Part shown: one piece after another, positions 7,170-14,651 of the stretch | How positions within the stretch are numbered: the first letter of the stretch is position 1 | How the letters are laid out: every line of letters starts with the position of its first letter | Assembly: GCF_045055655.1 (NCBI RefSeq) | Contig: NZ_JBANFI010000004.1 | Span: 1-64,000 of the forward strand | Length of the DNA: 64,000 bases | Origin: Marinospirillum alkalitolerans | Lineage (GTDB): Bacteria; Pseudomonadota; Gammaproteobacteria; Pseudomonadales; Halomonadaceae | Reading direction: 5' to 3' | Notes under the pieces: model-generated | Database searches by the model: none | Told to the model about the DNA's origin: nothing | What the model saw: the letters and a program-made list of their open reading frames with translations, nothing else | Program-made: the position numbers and the translations under genes

Positions 7170-7784
7170 ATGAACACTACTGTTCGAGGTCCTGATGGAG
7201 AGTTGCGTTGCAGCTGGTGCTCGGTTGCTCCGGAGTTCTTTAAATACCACGATAATGAGTGGGGTTATCCGGTTGATGGCGATATCAGGCTGTTTGAAAA
7301 GTTGTGCCTCGAAAGCTTTCAATCTGGCTTGAGCTGGCGAATGATTCTCGCTAAACGAGAGAATTTTCGTGCTGCCTTCTCAAGTTTCGATTTTAATGTG
7401 GTGGCAAAGTACAATGACGCTGATATTGAACGATTATTAAAGGATAAAGGAATTGTCAGGCACCGTGGAAAGATAGAAGCAGTGATCAATAATGCAAAAA
7501 AGGCGATAGAGCTTGTGGAGCAAGAAGGGTCACTAGCTGCTTACTTTTGGCGATTCGAACCAGATGAGAATAGTTTGCCTGAGCCGCAGACGGCATCAAC
7601 TTCAGAAGAGTCCATTGCATTGTCGAAAGCTCTGAAAAAACAGGGCTGGAAATTCGTTGGCCCCACAACCGCCTATGCCTTTATGCAGGCAACGGGCCTG
7701 ATAAATGATCATTCTGAAAGATGCGCGTTCAGGGAGATAGTCGAGCAGGAACGCAGTCACTTCATGCGTCCAGGGCGTGTATAG
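7170..7784 (+). CDS. tag: DNA-3-methyladenine glycosylase I
   Basis: 204 residues. It excises 3-methyladenine from alkylated DNA. Family features: RCSWCSVAPEFFKYHDNEWG with the N-terminal zinc Cys and YHD-x-EWG motif, LFEKLCLESFQSGLSW (helix-hairpin-helix entry with Gln/Ser), and FVGPTTAYAFMQATGLINDH with the C-terminal zinc-binding His; a second Cys lies in RCAF. The ATG at 7170 follows GGGGGGAG closely and gives the standard length; an in-frame ATG at 7155 has no RBS. It is AT-rich compared with downstream core genes and directly follows the mobile region, so recent acquisition is plausible. Confidence 0.9.
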   Translation: MNTTVRGPDGELRCSWCSVAPEFFKYHDNEWGYPVDGDIRLFEKLCLESFQSGLSWRMILAKRENFRAAFSSFDFNVVAKYNDADIERLLKDKGIVRHRGKIEAVINNAKKAIELVEQEGSLAAYFWRFEPDENSLPEPQTASTSEESIALSKALKKQGWKFVGPTTAYAFMQATGLINDHSERCAFREIVEQERSHFMRPGRV

Positions 7785-7817
7785 TGCCCTAGCAAGTGCA
7801 GGCTGACGAACATTGTG

Positions 7818-7841
7818 CTTGCCCCGTTCTAGTGGGGCAAG
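7818..7841. terminator. Stem-loop after tag
   Basis: Perfect 8-bp stem CTTGCCCC (7818-7825) / GGGGCAAG (7834-7841) with an 8-base loop, 34 bp after the tag stop. There is no T-run directly after it, so termination strength is uncertain. Confidence 0.4.
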
Positions 7842-7970
7842 ACCATAATTCGTCTTACTCGGCTTTGTGATGTCGGTTATTCTTGGTGACTGATGTAAGT
7901 TTTTCTAAAAAATATTCCACGCGCTTCAGGGTTCTAGGTGAAATAAGGATTATTAAACCACGAGGGTTTT

Positions 7971-8459
7971 ATGTTGACGCCAATCATCATTTTATCGATT
8001 TTGGTTTTTCCTCTGTTAGTGGCTTTTGTCATGTCAAGGGTCACCAGGCGTAAGTTGGATATTCACAAGCTTTCTTGCTGGGGGCTTGGTGTTGCTTTTA
8101 TATACTTTTTTATTGGTCATTTTGTTAAAACAGATGAAATGGTAGATATGCTGCCGGTTTGGTTGCCAATGCGCTTGGAGCTTGTCTATTTTACTGGAGT
8201 GCTTGAACTTCTGATTGGAGTCGCACTTTTTATTCCTAAATACCAACGGATTGCTGCAAAAATAGCTATCTTGGTATTTGTGGTGTTCTTTCCTGCAAAT
8301 ATTTATGCTGCGCTGAACAGTGTGGGTATAGGGGGACATCAATGGGGTGCTGTTTACTTGTTGATAAGGATGCCGCTCCAATTGGCGTTAATCGCATGGG
8401 CATACTATATGTGCCTAAAACTTCAAGTCAATACAGTCGACCGGCAACATGTTAGCTGA
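7971..8459 (+). CDS. DoxX-like small membrane protein
   Basis: 162 residues with four hydrophobic segments (about residues 3-21, 38-55, 73-92 and 97-116) and a hydrophobic C-terminal stretch around 125-147. The motif GVLELLIGVALFIPKYQRIAAK is typical of the DoxX family of inner-membrane proteins, whose biochemical role is mostly unknown. Start ATG preceded by GAGG. It is a single gene with its own upstream region; base composition is AT-rich like its neighbours. Confidence 0.65.
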   Translation: MLTPIIILSILVFPLLVAFVMSRVTRRKLDIHKLSCWGLGVAFIYFFIGHFVKTDEMVDMLPVWLPMRLELVYFTGVLELLIGVALFIPKYQRIAAKIAILVFVVFFPANIYAALNSVGIGGHQWGAVYLLIRMPLQLALIAWAYYMCLKLQVNTVDRQHVS

Positions 8460-8730
8460 TTGAAGAGTTATGCCCTCACTAACCAGGAGGTGAAGTGAGT
8501 CATCAGATTAAAGCGAATCTTTATCCGTATGCTCCTTGTGGTGAAACTGGTGTATGGACAAAGGCAAAAATAAACCTACAAAGCCGTTGCTCGCTGTTGC
8601 AATCATTTCTATGACTAGGGGATCTGAATAAGACTCAATAGTTTGCTTTCTGGGTTCATTGGTGATTGTTGTTTCCACCATGAATGACGAGAGCAAGGTG
8701 TTACAGTGAAGCCAAGATGGGAGTCTAGAC
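8460..8730. other. Intergenic stretch without a clear gene
   Basis: I see no convincing gene on either strand. A strong AGGAGGTGAA motif at 8486-8494 precedes a GTG at 8495 that opens a 39-codon frame ending at 8614 (begins MSHQIKANLYPYAPCGETGV). This may be a decayed gene start or a small protein; nothing else supports it. Confidence 0.25.
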
Positions 8731-9306
8731 ATGCAGCTTAAGTACCTTCTTGAAGAACTCGAGCGCTTAGGTAAGGAAAATGATGCATTGATAGAGCAAA
8801 GAGATCGCAAGTATCTCAATATCACAAGGGATACAGGCGAGTTTCTAGCTGTACTGATCAAAGCGAGTGCCGCAAAGCGTGTATTAGAAATTGGGACATC
8901 AAATGGTTATTCTACTTTATGGATAGCTTCTGCCTTACCAGAGGATGGGCAAGTGACAACGATTGAAATCTCTTCATTCAAAGCTAGCCAAGCCAGAAGC
9001 AATTTTAAACAAGCTCATCTTGACCACAAGATCAATCTTGTTGAAGCTGACTGTGCAGTGTTCTTCGGAGCTATGAATCAGCCCTTTGATTTGGTTTTCT
9101 TGGATGCTGATCGATCCAGCTATAACCGATTTGCAGATCAAATCGTCTCTCTGGTTCGGCCTGGTGGACTGCTTGTTTGCGATAATGCCATTTCGCATGC
9201 AGAAGAGCTGGAAGAATTTATTGGCGCGCTGCATGCAAAAGGTGAGTTTACCAGCACAACTTTGCCTGTAGGGAAAGGTGAGTTTGTTGCCTGTAGGAGC
9301 TTTTAA
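8731..9306 (+). CDS. SAM-dependent O-methyltransferase (class I, COMT-like)
   Basis: 191 residues with the Rossmann-type methyltransferase motifs: VLEIGTSNGYSTLWIASALP (motif I, near residues 50-69), QVTTIEIS (motif II), FDLVFLDADRSSYNRF (motif IV with the metal/SAM acidic residues) and LLVCDNAISHAEE. This fits the O-methyltransferase family 3 (caffeoyl-CoA OMT type), which uses a divalent metal and acts on catechol-like substrates; the true substrate is unknown. Its stop overlaps the stop of the convergent HPP gene by 4 bp. Confidence 0.8.
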   Translation: MQLKYLLEELERLGKENDALIEQRDRKYLNITRDTGEFLAVLIKASAAKRVLEIGTSNGYSTLWIASALPEDGQVTTIEISSFKASQARSNFKQAHLDHKINLVEADCAVFFGAMNQPFDLVFLDADRSSYNRFADQIVSLVRPGGLLVCDNAISHAEELEEFIGALHAKGEFTSTTLPVGKGEFVACRSF

Positions 9307-9788
9307 AACCAGCGTTTTGGGTAAGGTTGCCTAGAAATAAACCGATGATAGATCACGCCGAATGCGATGATCACTAGGGCACCAGCTGCGACTGGCATCA
9401 ATAAGAAATCCCAGTGTTCGCCTGCGAGCATAACAACCAGTGGATTGGCCCCTGCTGGTGGGTGAGTTGTGCTGGTGAGTAGCATCACACTGACTGCTAA
9501 ACCTACAGCTAATCCCATCGACCAAGGTGTGACACCTACCAAGGCTGCCATGGCAAGCCCTATCAAGGTCGTTAAAAGATGTCCGGCAAGGATATTCCTA
9601 GGTTGTGCAAGCGGGCTTTCGGGTAATCCGAAGAGAATCACCATGGTTGCACCAAAGGGGGCCATTAACCAGACAGATGATGGAGCTAGTCTATCCAGAC
9701 TGCTCAGTGCAGTAATACATAACATGGCCCCGAGTCCCGCAAGCAGAGAGACAAAATGGTGTGAGTTGGTGATCGAACGCTTATCCAT
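9303..9788 (-). CDS. HPP family integral membrane protein
   Basis: 161 residues, four to five membrane helices, with the conserved THPPAGANPL motif that names the HPP family and the earlier APFGATMVILF segment. Some plant members transport nitrite; bacterial roles are mostly unknown. I place the start at the ATG at 9788 (AAGGA 8 bp before it) rather than the ATG at 9836, because the latter lies inside the operator pair at 9806-9844. Divergent from the TetR gene, which probably represses it. Confidence 0.8.
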   Translation of the reverse strand: MDKRSITNSHHFVSLLAGLGAMLCITALSSLDRLAPSSVWLMAPFGATMVILFGLPESPLAQPRNILAGHLLTTLIGLAMAALVGVTPWSMGLAVGLAVSVMLLTSTTHPPAGANPLVVMLAGEHWDFLLMPVAAGALVIIAFGVIYHRFISRQPYPKRWF

Positions 9789-9805
9789 AGGTGAGTCCTT
9801 ATATG

Positions 9806-9844
9806 TAGACAGATTGGTCTCCTTTAGGGTAGACAAGTTGGTCT
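9806..9844. promoter_or_regulatory. Two tandem TetR-type operators between HPP and tetR genes
   Basis: TAGACAGATTGGTCT (9806-9820) and TAGACAAGTTGGTCT (9830-9844) are two copies of one imperfect palindrome (TAGAC-N5-GTCT), 24 bp apart start to start. The TAGAC/GTCTA pattern is common for TetR/AcrR operators. The position between divergent HPP and regulator genes points to autoregulation and control of the HPP gene. Confidence 0.75.
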
Positions 9845-9888
9845 GCTGGTGTCAAGATTGATTTCTCTCGTCTGATGTGGAGGCTGTA

Positions 9889-10467
9889 ATGGATAAGCAA
9901 GAATTACTGGTTCGTACCGCTTTTAAACTATTTTACACTCATGGCATTCACGCTGTGGGTATCAATCGTGTGTTGGCAGAGTCTGGTGTAGCCAAGAAAA
10001 CGCTTTATCATTATTTTCCTAGCAAAGAGCATTTAATCGAAGCGACGATCCGTTATCGTGACCTTCATTACCGTGTTTGGTTGACATCAAGACTTGACTC
10101 TGTTTCAGCAGGAAAACCCGCATTGCTAGAGTTATTTAATGCTTTAGATGATTGGTTTCATAGTCGAGTCGCTGATGTTGAATCATTTAATGGTTGCTTC
10201 TTTATTAATGCCAGCGCTGAATTTGGTGATCGCGATCATGCCATTCATCGAGCCTGCGCTGAGCACAAAGCCAGTATAGTGGAGCTGATTCATAAACATG
10301 TTGATATCTTGCTCCTTCCAAAAGGAGTCGCTGAGAATGCCACAAACCTCGTTGCTTTGTTGAAAGAGGGAGCAATCTCAATAGCGCATGTTCAAGGAAA
10401 TCTCAATGCGGCTTTAGAAGCTAAAAAGGTGCTTGAGCATCTTTTTATTAATAGCGATGCTCTTTAA
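9889..10467 (+). CDS. TetR/AcrR family transcriptional regulator
   Basis: 192 residues. The N-terminal helix-turn-helix is clear (LLVRTAFKLFYTHGIHAVGI, then AESGVAKKTLYHYFPSKEHL, residues about 6-52), with a helical ligand domain behind. GGAGG at 9879-9883 places the start at the ATG at 9889, four codons inside the longest frame. The paired operators directly upstream suggest it represses itself and the HPP membrane protein. The inducer is unknown; the C-terminal domain carries NGCFFINASAEF, a pattern seen in many small-molecule-responsive TetR proteins of the C-terminal 31 group. Confidence 0.88.
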   Translation: MDKQELLVRTAFKLFYTHGIHAVGINRVLAESGVAKKTLYHYFPSKEHLIEATIRYRDLHYRVWLTSRLDSVSAGKPALLELFNALDDWFHSRVADVESFNGCFFINASAEFGDRDHAIHRACAEHKASIVELIHKHVDILLLPKGVAENATNLVALLKEGAISIAHVQGNLNAALEAKKVLEHLFINSDAL

Positions 10468-10478
10468 GAGGAAGAGGG

Positions 10479-11405
10479 ATGCGATTACTGCTTGCTCTTG
10501 GCTTATTCTTGGTAGGCTGTTATTGGTTGCTGCCCAACGTGTTCGTTGATCCGCTTTTCAAGCTCAATCGACAGTTGTCTGGCTTAACTGCGCACCAAAT
10601 CGAGGTGGGTGATCATCAGGTACATTATCTTGCTGGGGGCGAAGGCCAGCAGGTGCTGGTGTTATTGCATGGGATTTTTGCCGATAAGGATCACTGGGTT
10701 GAGTTTGTGCGCCCTTTGCGCACGGATTTTCGGATATTGATTCCCGATCTGCCAGGTTTTGGGGCCAGTTCGCGTTTAGATGACGCCAGCTATGATTATC
10801 AGACTCAGGCAGAGCGTTTACATGCTTTTTTACAGTTGCTAGAGGTGGAGACCTTCCATCTTGCCGGCAACTCGATGGGAGGGACGCTCGCGGCACGCTA
10901 TGCGCTGGATCATCCGCAGCGTGTTGCTTCCTTGGCACTTATTGGTGGTCCTCATGGTGTCAAGACGGCCGTTGCCAGTGAGATGCAACGCCGTGTTGCA
11001 CAGGGAGAAATCCCGTTGATTGCTCGTGATCAGGATGAATTCGTTGCTTTACTGGATTTGCTGTTTGTCAAACGGCCTTGGTGGCCGCGTCCACTTTATA
11101 AGCAAGCTGCTGATCAAGCGATCCAGCGCGCTGAAAGCAATGTGCGTCTATGGCAGCAACAGCAGCAAGATCCCTTTTATTTGCAACAGCATTTGGCCGA
11201 ACTTAGCATGCCAGTTTTCACCTTATGGGGCGAGCAGGATCGGGTCTTTGATGCCTCAGGCTTGGAGACATTGCGTGAAAACTTGCCTGATGGGCAGCAT
11301 GAACTCATGCCACAGATGGGTCATCTTCCGATGATGGAGGCACCCGCTGCAGCAGCAAGGCGCTATCAGGCCTGGTTAGCCAGCTTAGAAGCAAGCCAAG
11401 AGTAA
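10479..11405 (+). CDS. Alpha/beta hydrolase, probable lipoprotein or membrane-anchored
   Basis: 308 residues. The fold is recognisable by LVLLHGIFADKDHW (oxyanion region), IPDLPGFGAS, the nucleophile elbow GNSMGG (Ser near residue 132), WGEQDRVFD (Asp) and MGHLPMME (His). The N-terminus MRLLLALGLFLVGCYW is a short hydrophobic stretch ending in a lipobox-like LVGC, so the protein may be lipidated at Cys14 and sit in the envelope. It starts 11 bp after the tetR gene stop and may be co-transcribed with it. The substrate is unknown. Confidence 0.82.
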   Translation: MRLLLALGLFLVGCYWLLPNVFVDPLFKLNRQLSGLTAHQIEVGDHQVHYLAGGEGQQVLVLLHGIFADKDHWVEFVRPLRTDFRILIPDLPGFGASSRLDDASYDYQTQAERLHAFLQLLEVETFHLAGNSMGGTLAARYALDHPQRVASLALIGGPHGVKTAVASEMQRRVAQGEIPLIARDQDEFVALLDLLFVKRPWWPRPLYKQAADQAIQRAESNVRLWQQQQQDPFYLQQHLAELSMPVFTLWGEQDRVFDASGLETLRENLPDGQHELMPQMGHLPMMEAPAAAARRYQAWLASLEASQE

Positions 11406-11459
11406 ACAAGTGTGGCTGAATAGATCAGCCGAGATCTCTGTAGGTCATGATAGATATGC

Positions 11460-11473
11460 TAGACTAAAGTCTA
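11460..11473. promoter_or_regulatory. Palindromic operator candidate before the DASS transporter gene
   Basis: TAGACTAAAGTCTA: six-base arms TAGACT/AGTCTA around AA, about 30 bp before the transporter start. The TAGAC/GTCTA halves recall the TetR-type operators at 9806-9844, but with a 4-base rather than 5-base spacing, so the same regulator may or may not bind. Confidence 0.4.
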
Positions 11474-11504
11474 CATTCATTGCCTCTGCAGGATCTTATT
11501 GTTT

Positions 11505-12971
11505 ATGGCTTCTCTTGCTTTTAAGCCTTGGCCGACCGCCATGGCTGTGCTGGTTACTCTTGGTATGTGGTTGCTTCTTCCCTTGCCCGAAGGGTTAACG
11601 GAACAAGCCTGGCTGATGCTAGCGCTGTTTATTGGAACGATTATCGCGATCATCGGCAAAGCTATGTCGATCGGCGCGATTTCTGTGATTGCTATTGCTT
11701 TGGTGGCCGCAACAGGTGTGACGGGGGATACCCCAGGTCAGGCAATCAATACTGCACTCAGTAGCTATGCCAACCCCTTAATTTGGTTGATTGCTGTCGC
11801 GATTATGATTTCACGCGGCTTGATCAAAACCGGTCTGGGCGCGCGCATTGGCTATTATTTTATTTCACTGCTCGGCAAGCGAACGCTAGGCATAGGTTAT
11901 GGCCTGGCTTTGGCAGAGCTTTCTATCGCGCCTGTCACGCCTAGTAATACGGCGCGTGGTGGCGGCATTATCCATCCGATTATGCGCTCGATTGCGCAGG
12001 GCTATCAGTCTTGCCCTGAGCAGGGAACATCCAATCGGATCGGCAAATACTTGGCGTTGGTGAATTATCACAGTAACCCCATCACTTCAGCGATGTTTAT
12101 CACGGCCACAGCCCCGAACCCCTTAACGGTGGAGTTGATTGCTTCTGCGACAGGGGCTGAGATTCAGCTGAGCTGGCTGACTTGGGCTTTAGCAATGCTG
12201 CTGCCTGGAATGGTCGCGATTCTGGCCATGCCCTACATCCTCTATAAGCTGTACCCACCTGAGATTAAAGAAACACCGAATGCCAGGCAGGTCGCGCGGG
12301 ATCAACTCACTGAATTAGGCCCCTTGAGCCGCCATGAAGGCATCATGCTCTCGGTCTTTTTAGTGCTGTTGCTCTTGTGGGCGGATCTGCCTGCCTTGTT
12401 GCTGGGCGCGGGCTGGAGCTTTCATACCACGACGACCGCTTTTATTGGCTTGAGCCTCTTGCTGCTCACTGGGGTGCTGACTTGGGTGGATGTGCTCAAA
12501 GAGAAGAATGCTTGGGATACACTGCTTTGGTTTGGTGCGTTGATTATGATGGCGGGTCAGCTGAATGAGAGTGGTTTGATCAGCTGGTTTTCGGCCAATA
12601 TGGAACAGTGGATCGGGCTGCTTGGCATAGGTTGGCCAGGCGCTGCGGCGTTACTGGTGCTGGTGTTCTTGTATACCCATTACTTTTTTGCCAGTACCAC
12701 GGCCCACATTACCGCGATGATGGCAGCGTTTTTGACTGTTGGTTTAAGCTTGGGCGCACCGGCGATGCCCTTTGTGCTGATTATGGCGGCTACTTCATCG
12801 ATTATGATGACGTTGACACACTATGCCACGGGCACCTCGCCAGTGATTTTTGGTTCGGGCTATGTCACCTTAGGTGAGTGGTGGAAAGCGGGTTTTGTGA
12901 TGAGCGTTGCTAACCTGCTGATCTGGGTGGTGGTCGGGGCTCTGTGGTGGAAGCTGCTGGGTCACTACTAA
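11505..12971 (+). CDS. DASS family transporter (divalent anion:Na+ symporter, SLC13-like)
   Basis: 488 residues with about 11-12 hydrophobic segments. The family signatures are the helical-hairpin Ser-Asn-Thr motif in APVTPSNTARGGG (near residue 147) and the second repeat ASTTAHITAMMAAF, with ATGTSPVIFGSGYV near the C-terminus. Members import C4-dicarboxylates, citrate or 2-oxoglutarate, and this one is closest in style to bacterial malate/2-oxoglutarate translocators. ATG at 11505 with AGGAT upstream is chosen; a TTG lies two codons earlier. The substrate cannot be called from the sequence alone. Confidence 0.88.
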   Translation: MASLAFKPWPTAMAVLVTLGMWLLLPLPEGLTEQAWLMLALFIGTIIAIIGKAMSIGAISVIAIALVAATGVTGDTPGQAINTALSSYANPLIWLIAVAIMISRGLIKTGLGARIGYYFISLLGKRTLGIGYGLALAELSIAPVTPSNTARGGGIIHPIMRSIAQGYQSCPEQGTSNRIGKYLALVNYHSNPITSAMFITATAPNPLTVELIASATGAEIQLSWLTWALAMLLPGMVAILAMPYILYKLYPPEIKETPNARQVARDQLTELGPLSRHEGIMLSVFLVLLLLWADLPALLLGAGWSFHTTTTAFIGLSLLLLTGVLTWVDVLKEKNAWDTLLWFGALIMMAGQLNESGLISWFSANMEQWIGLLGIGWPGAAALLVLVFLYTHYFFASTTAHITAMMAAFLTVGLSLGAPAMPFVLIMAATSSIMMTLTHYATGTSPVIFGSGYVTLGEWWKAGFVMSVANLLIWVVVGALWWKLLGHY

Positions 12972-13006
12972 GCCGCTGGTGAACTTCTAAGCCACTTGTG
13001 AACTTC
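12969..13006 (+). repeat. 19-bp tandem duplication at the transporter stop codon
   Basis: TAAGCCGCTGGTGAACTTC (12969-12987) is followed directly by TAAGCCACTTGTGAACTTC (12988-13006), two mismatches. The first copy includes the TAA stop. Probably a small slippage duplication. Confidence 0.6.
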
Positions 13007-13089
13007 GGGCTCAGCGACGGGTCAGCCAACGGAGACGGGGTCATATCACCTCGTCTTTGAATCATCGATTGCAGGATGTGGAGAAGAGA

Positions 13090-13512
13090 ATGCGTTATTT
13101 ACATACTATGGTCCGAGTGCAAAATCTTGAGGCCTCCATGGCTTTTTATCAGCATCTCGGATTAGAAGAAATTCGCCGTCATGACAGCGAGCAAGGACGG
13201 TTTACTCTGGTGTTTATGGCACCGCCTGGTCAGCCAGAGTGTCCAGTGGAGTTAACCTATAATTGGGATGGGGATGATGGTCTGCCCTCTGATAGCCGCC
13301 ATTTTGGGCATCTGGCCTATGAGGTTGAGGATATCTACGCCACCTGTACGCGCTTGCAACAGGCCGGCATCCTGATTAATCGGCCGCCGCGAGATGGGCG
13401 TATGGCTTTTGTCCGCTCACCAGATCATATCTCGATTGAGCTGTTGCAAAAGGGGGAGCCTTTAGCGCCACAGGAGCCGTGGATCAGCATGGAAAATCAA
13501 GGGCACTGGTAA
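13090..13512 (+). CDS. gloA: Glyoxalase I (lactoylglutathione lyase)
   Basis: 140 residues. Converts the hemithioacetal of methylglyoxal and glutathione to S-lactoylglutathione. The metal ligands sit where expected: His in YLHTMVRV (residue 5), Glu in VELTYN (about 57), His in HFGHLAYEV (about 75) and Glu in ISIELLQ (about 122). The lack of the insertions of the zinc type suggests the Ni-dependent E. coli type. The ATG at 13090 after GGAGAAGAG gives the family length; the ATG at 13057 would add an unlikely 11 residues. Confidence 0.92.
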   Translation: MRYLHTMVRVQNLEASMAFYQHLGLEEIRRHDSEQGRFTLVFMAPPGQPECPVELTYNWDGDDGLPSDSRHFGHLAYEVEDIYATCTRLQQAGILINRPPRDGRMAFVRSPDHISIELLQKGEPLAPQEPWISMENQGHW

Positions 13513-13553
13513 TCCAGTGTCCTCTTTCTCTGGCCCACTTGAGTAGAGTGGGC
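13501..13553 (+). terminator. Double stem-loop after gloA
   Basis: GGGCACTGG (13501-13509) pairs with CCAGTGTCC (13514-13522) and is followed by TCTTTCTCT, a usable intrinsic terminator overlapping the stop codon. A second stem GCCCACT/AGTGGGC lies at 13533-13553. Confidence 0.55.
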
Positions 13554-13605
13554 TAGCCTCTACTTGACCCCTGATTTCTTTCATTTTATTGCACACTAGG
13601 TAGTT

Positions 13606-14520
13606 ATGCATCGCAATCGTCGTGCACGTATTGAGCAAACGGCGCTCCGTGTTTCTCTGGCTGGCACTTTAGTGGCCGCAGCCGCTGGTTTTTATTTTGG
13701 GATTCATCTGGGATCCAATGCGATCTTGCTAGATGGTATTTTCTCCTTGCTCAGCATGGGGATGACTGGCCTCAATATCTATGTGGCCGCATTACTGACG
13801 CGCCCGGATGATGAACGCTTTCACTATGGTTATGGCCATCTTGAGCCTATGGTGAATGTGGTCAACGGTCTGTTTATTCTCAGTATCTGTTGTTTTGCCT
13901 TTTACCAAGGTGTCACGGTCATTTTTGCAGGTGGGCATCAGGTGGAGATGTCGTCTGCGCTCTACTACACCAGCGCCATGACGCTCTTTTGCTTTAGTCT
14001 CTATGGTATTGAGCGTTATCTGGCACAGCGCTGTCATTCCAGTATTCTGCGAGTGGATATGCAGGAATGGCTGGTCGATGGTTTGCTGAGTCTGGGTATT
14101 CTGTGTGGTTTCTTAATCGGCGCCTGGTTGGAACATCAGGGGTATGATCAATGGACGCCCTATATCGATCCTGCGCTCACCAGTCTGATCTCGCTTTTTG
14201 CGGTCATGCTGCCGCTTCGAGTGCTGCGCGCCAATATCTCAGAAGTGCTGCTCAGAGCCCCTGAAGACTCCTATCAGCAGCGAGTGGATGAGTTGGTCAC
14301 GGAAATTGAGGCGAACTATCCAATTCAAGAAAGCGAGTGGTATCTGGCCAAAACTGGGCGGCGCTATGATCTGGAGATCAACTTCCTGGTTGCGCAGGGC
14401 ACTTTTGAGACGATGAAGGAGCAGGATGAGCTGCGCAACTATATCTGGAATCGGCTCAAGCAGCGCGGTGTCGAGGTTTGGTTGACTGTGTCTTTCACGG
14501 CGCAAGAAAAATGGCTCTAG
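13606..14520 (+). CDS. Cation diffusion facilitator (CDF) family transporter
   Basis: 304 residues with about six membrane helices in the first 205 and a soluble C-terminal domain. Typical CDF motifs are seen: SNAILLDGIFSLLSMG (TM2), DDERFHYGYGHLEPMVN (TM2-3 loop) and DMQEWLVDGLLSLG (TM5). The TM2 metal site has D with G (LLDG) where many members have DS, and TM5 has DMQEW-x2-D, so metal choice (Zn, Fe, Mn) cannot be set. Single gene with AGG upstream of the ATG. Confidence 0.85.
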   Translation: MHRNRRARIEQTALRVSLAGTLVAAAAGFYFGIHLGSNAILLDGIFSLLSMGMTGLNIYVAALLTRPDDERFHYGYGHLEPMVNVVNGLFILSICCFAFYQGVTVIFAGGHQVEMSSALYYTSAMTLFCFSLYGIERYLAQRCHSSILRVDMQEWLVDGLLSLGILCGFLIGAWLEHQGYDQWTPYIDPALTSLISLFAVMLPLRVLRANISEVLLRAPEDSYQQRVDELVTEIEANYPIQESEWYLAKTGRRYDLEINFLVAQGTFETMKEQDELRNYIWNRLKQRGVEVWLTVSFTAQEKWL

Positions 14521-14651
14521 TCTGTCTTTGATCCTAGGCGTTCCGGATGGGTGCGGCCTTCTGGCCTTGCATTCGGCTGGCGCGAGCATTAAAGTTACTA
14601 AATGTAACTAAGCAAGTGTTCTAGTTAACCCCTGACTGTGGATCCTGTCCT

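Noticed and set aside
8508..8861. 117-residue open frame on the minus strand
   Set aside because: Overlaps the start of the O-methyltransferase gene, Ser/Leu-rich with no family feature or RBS.
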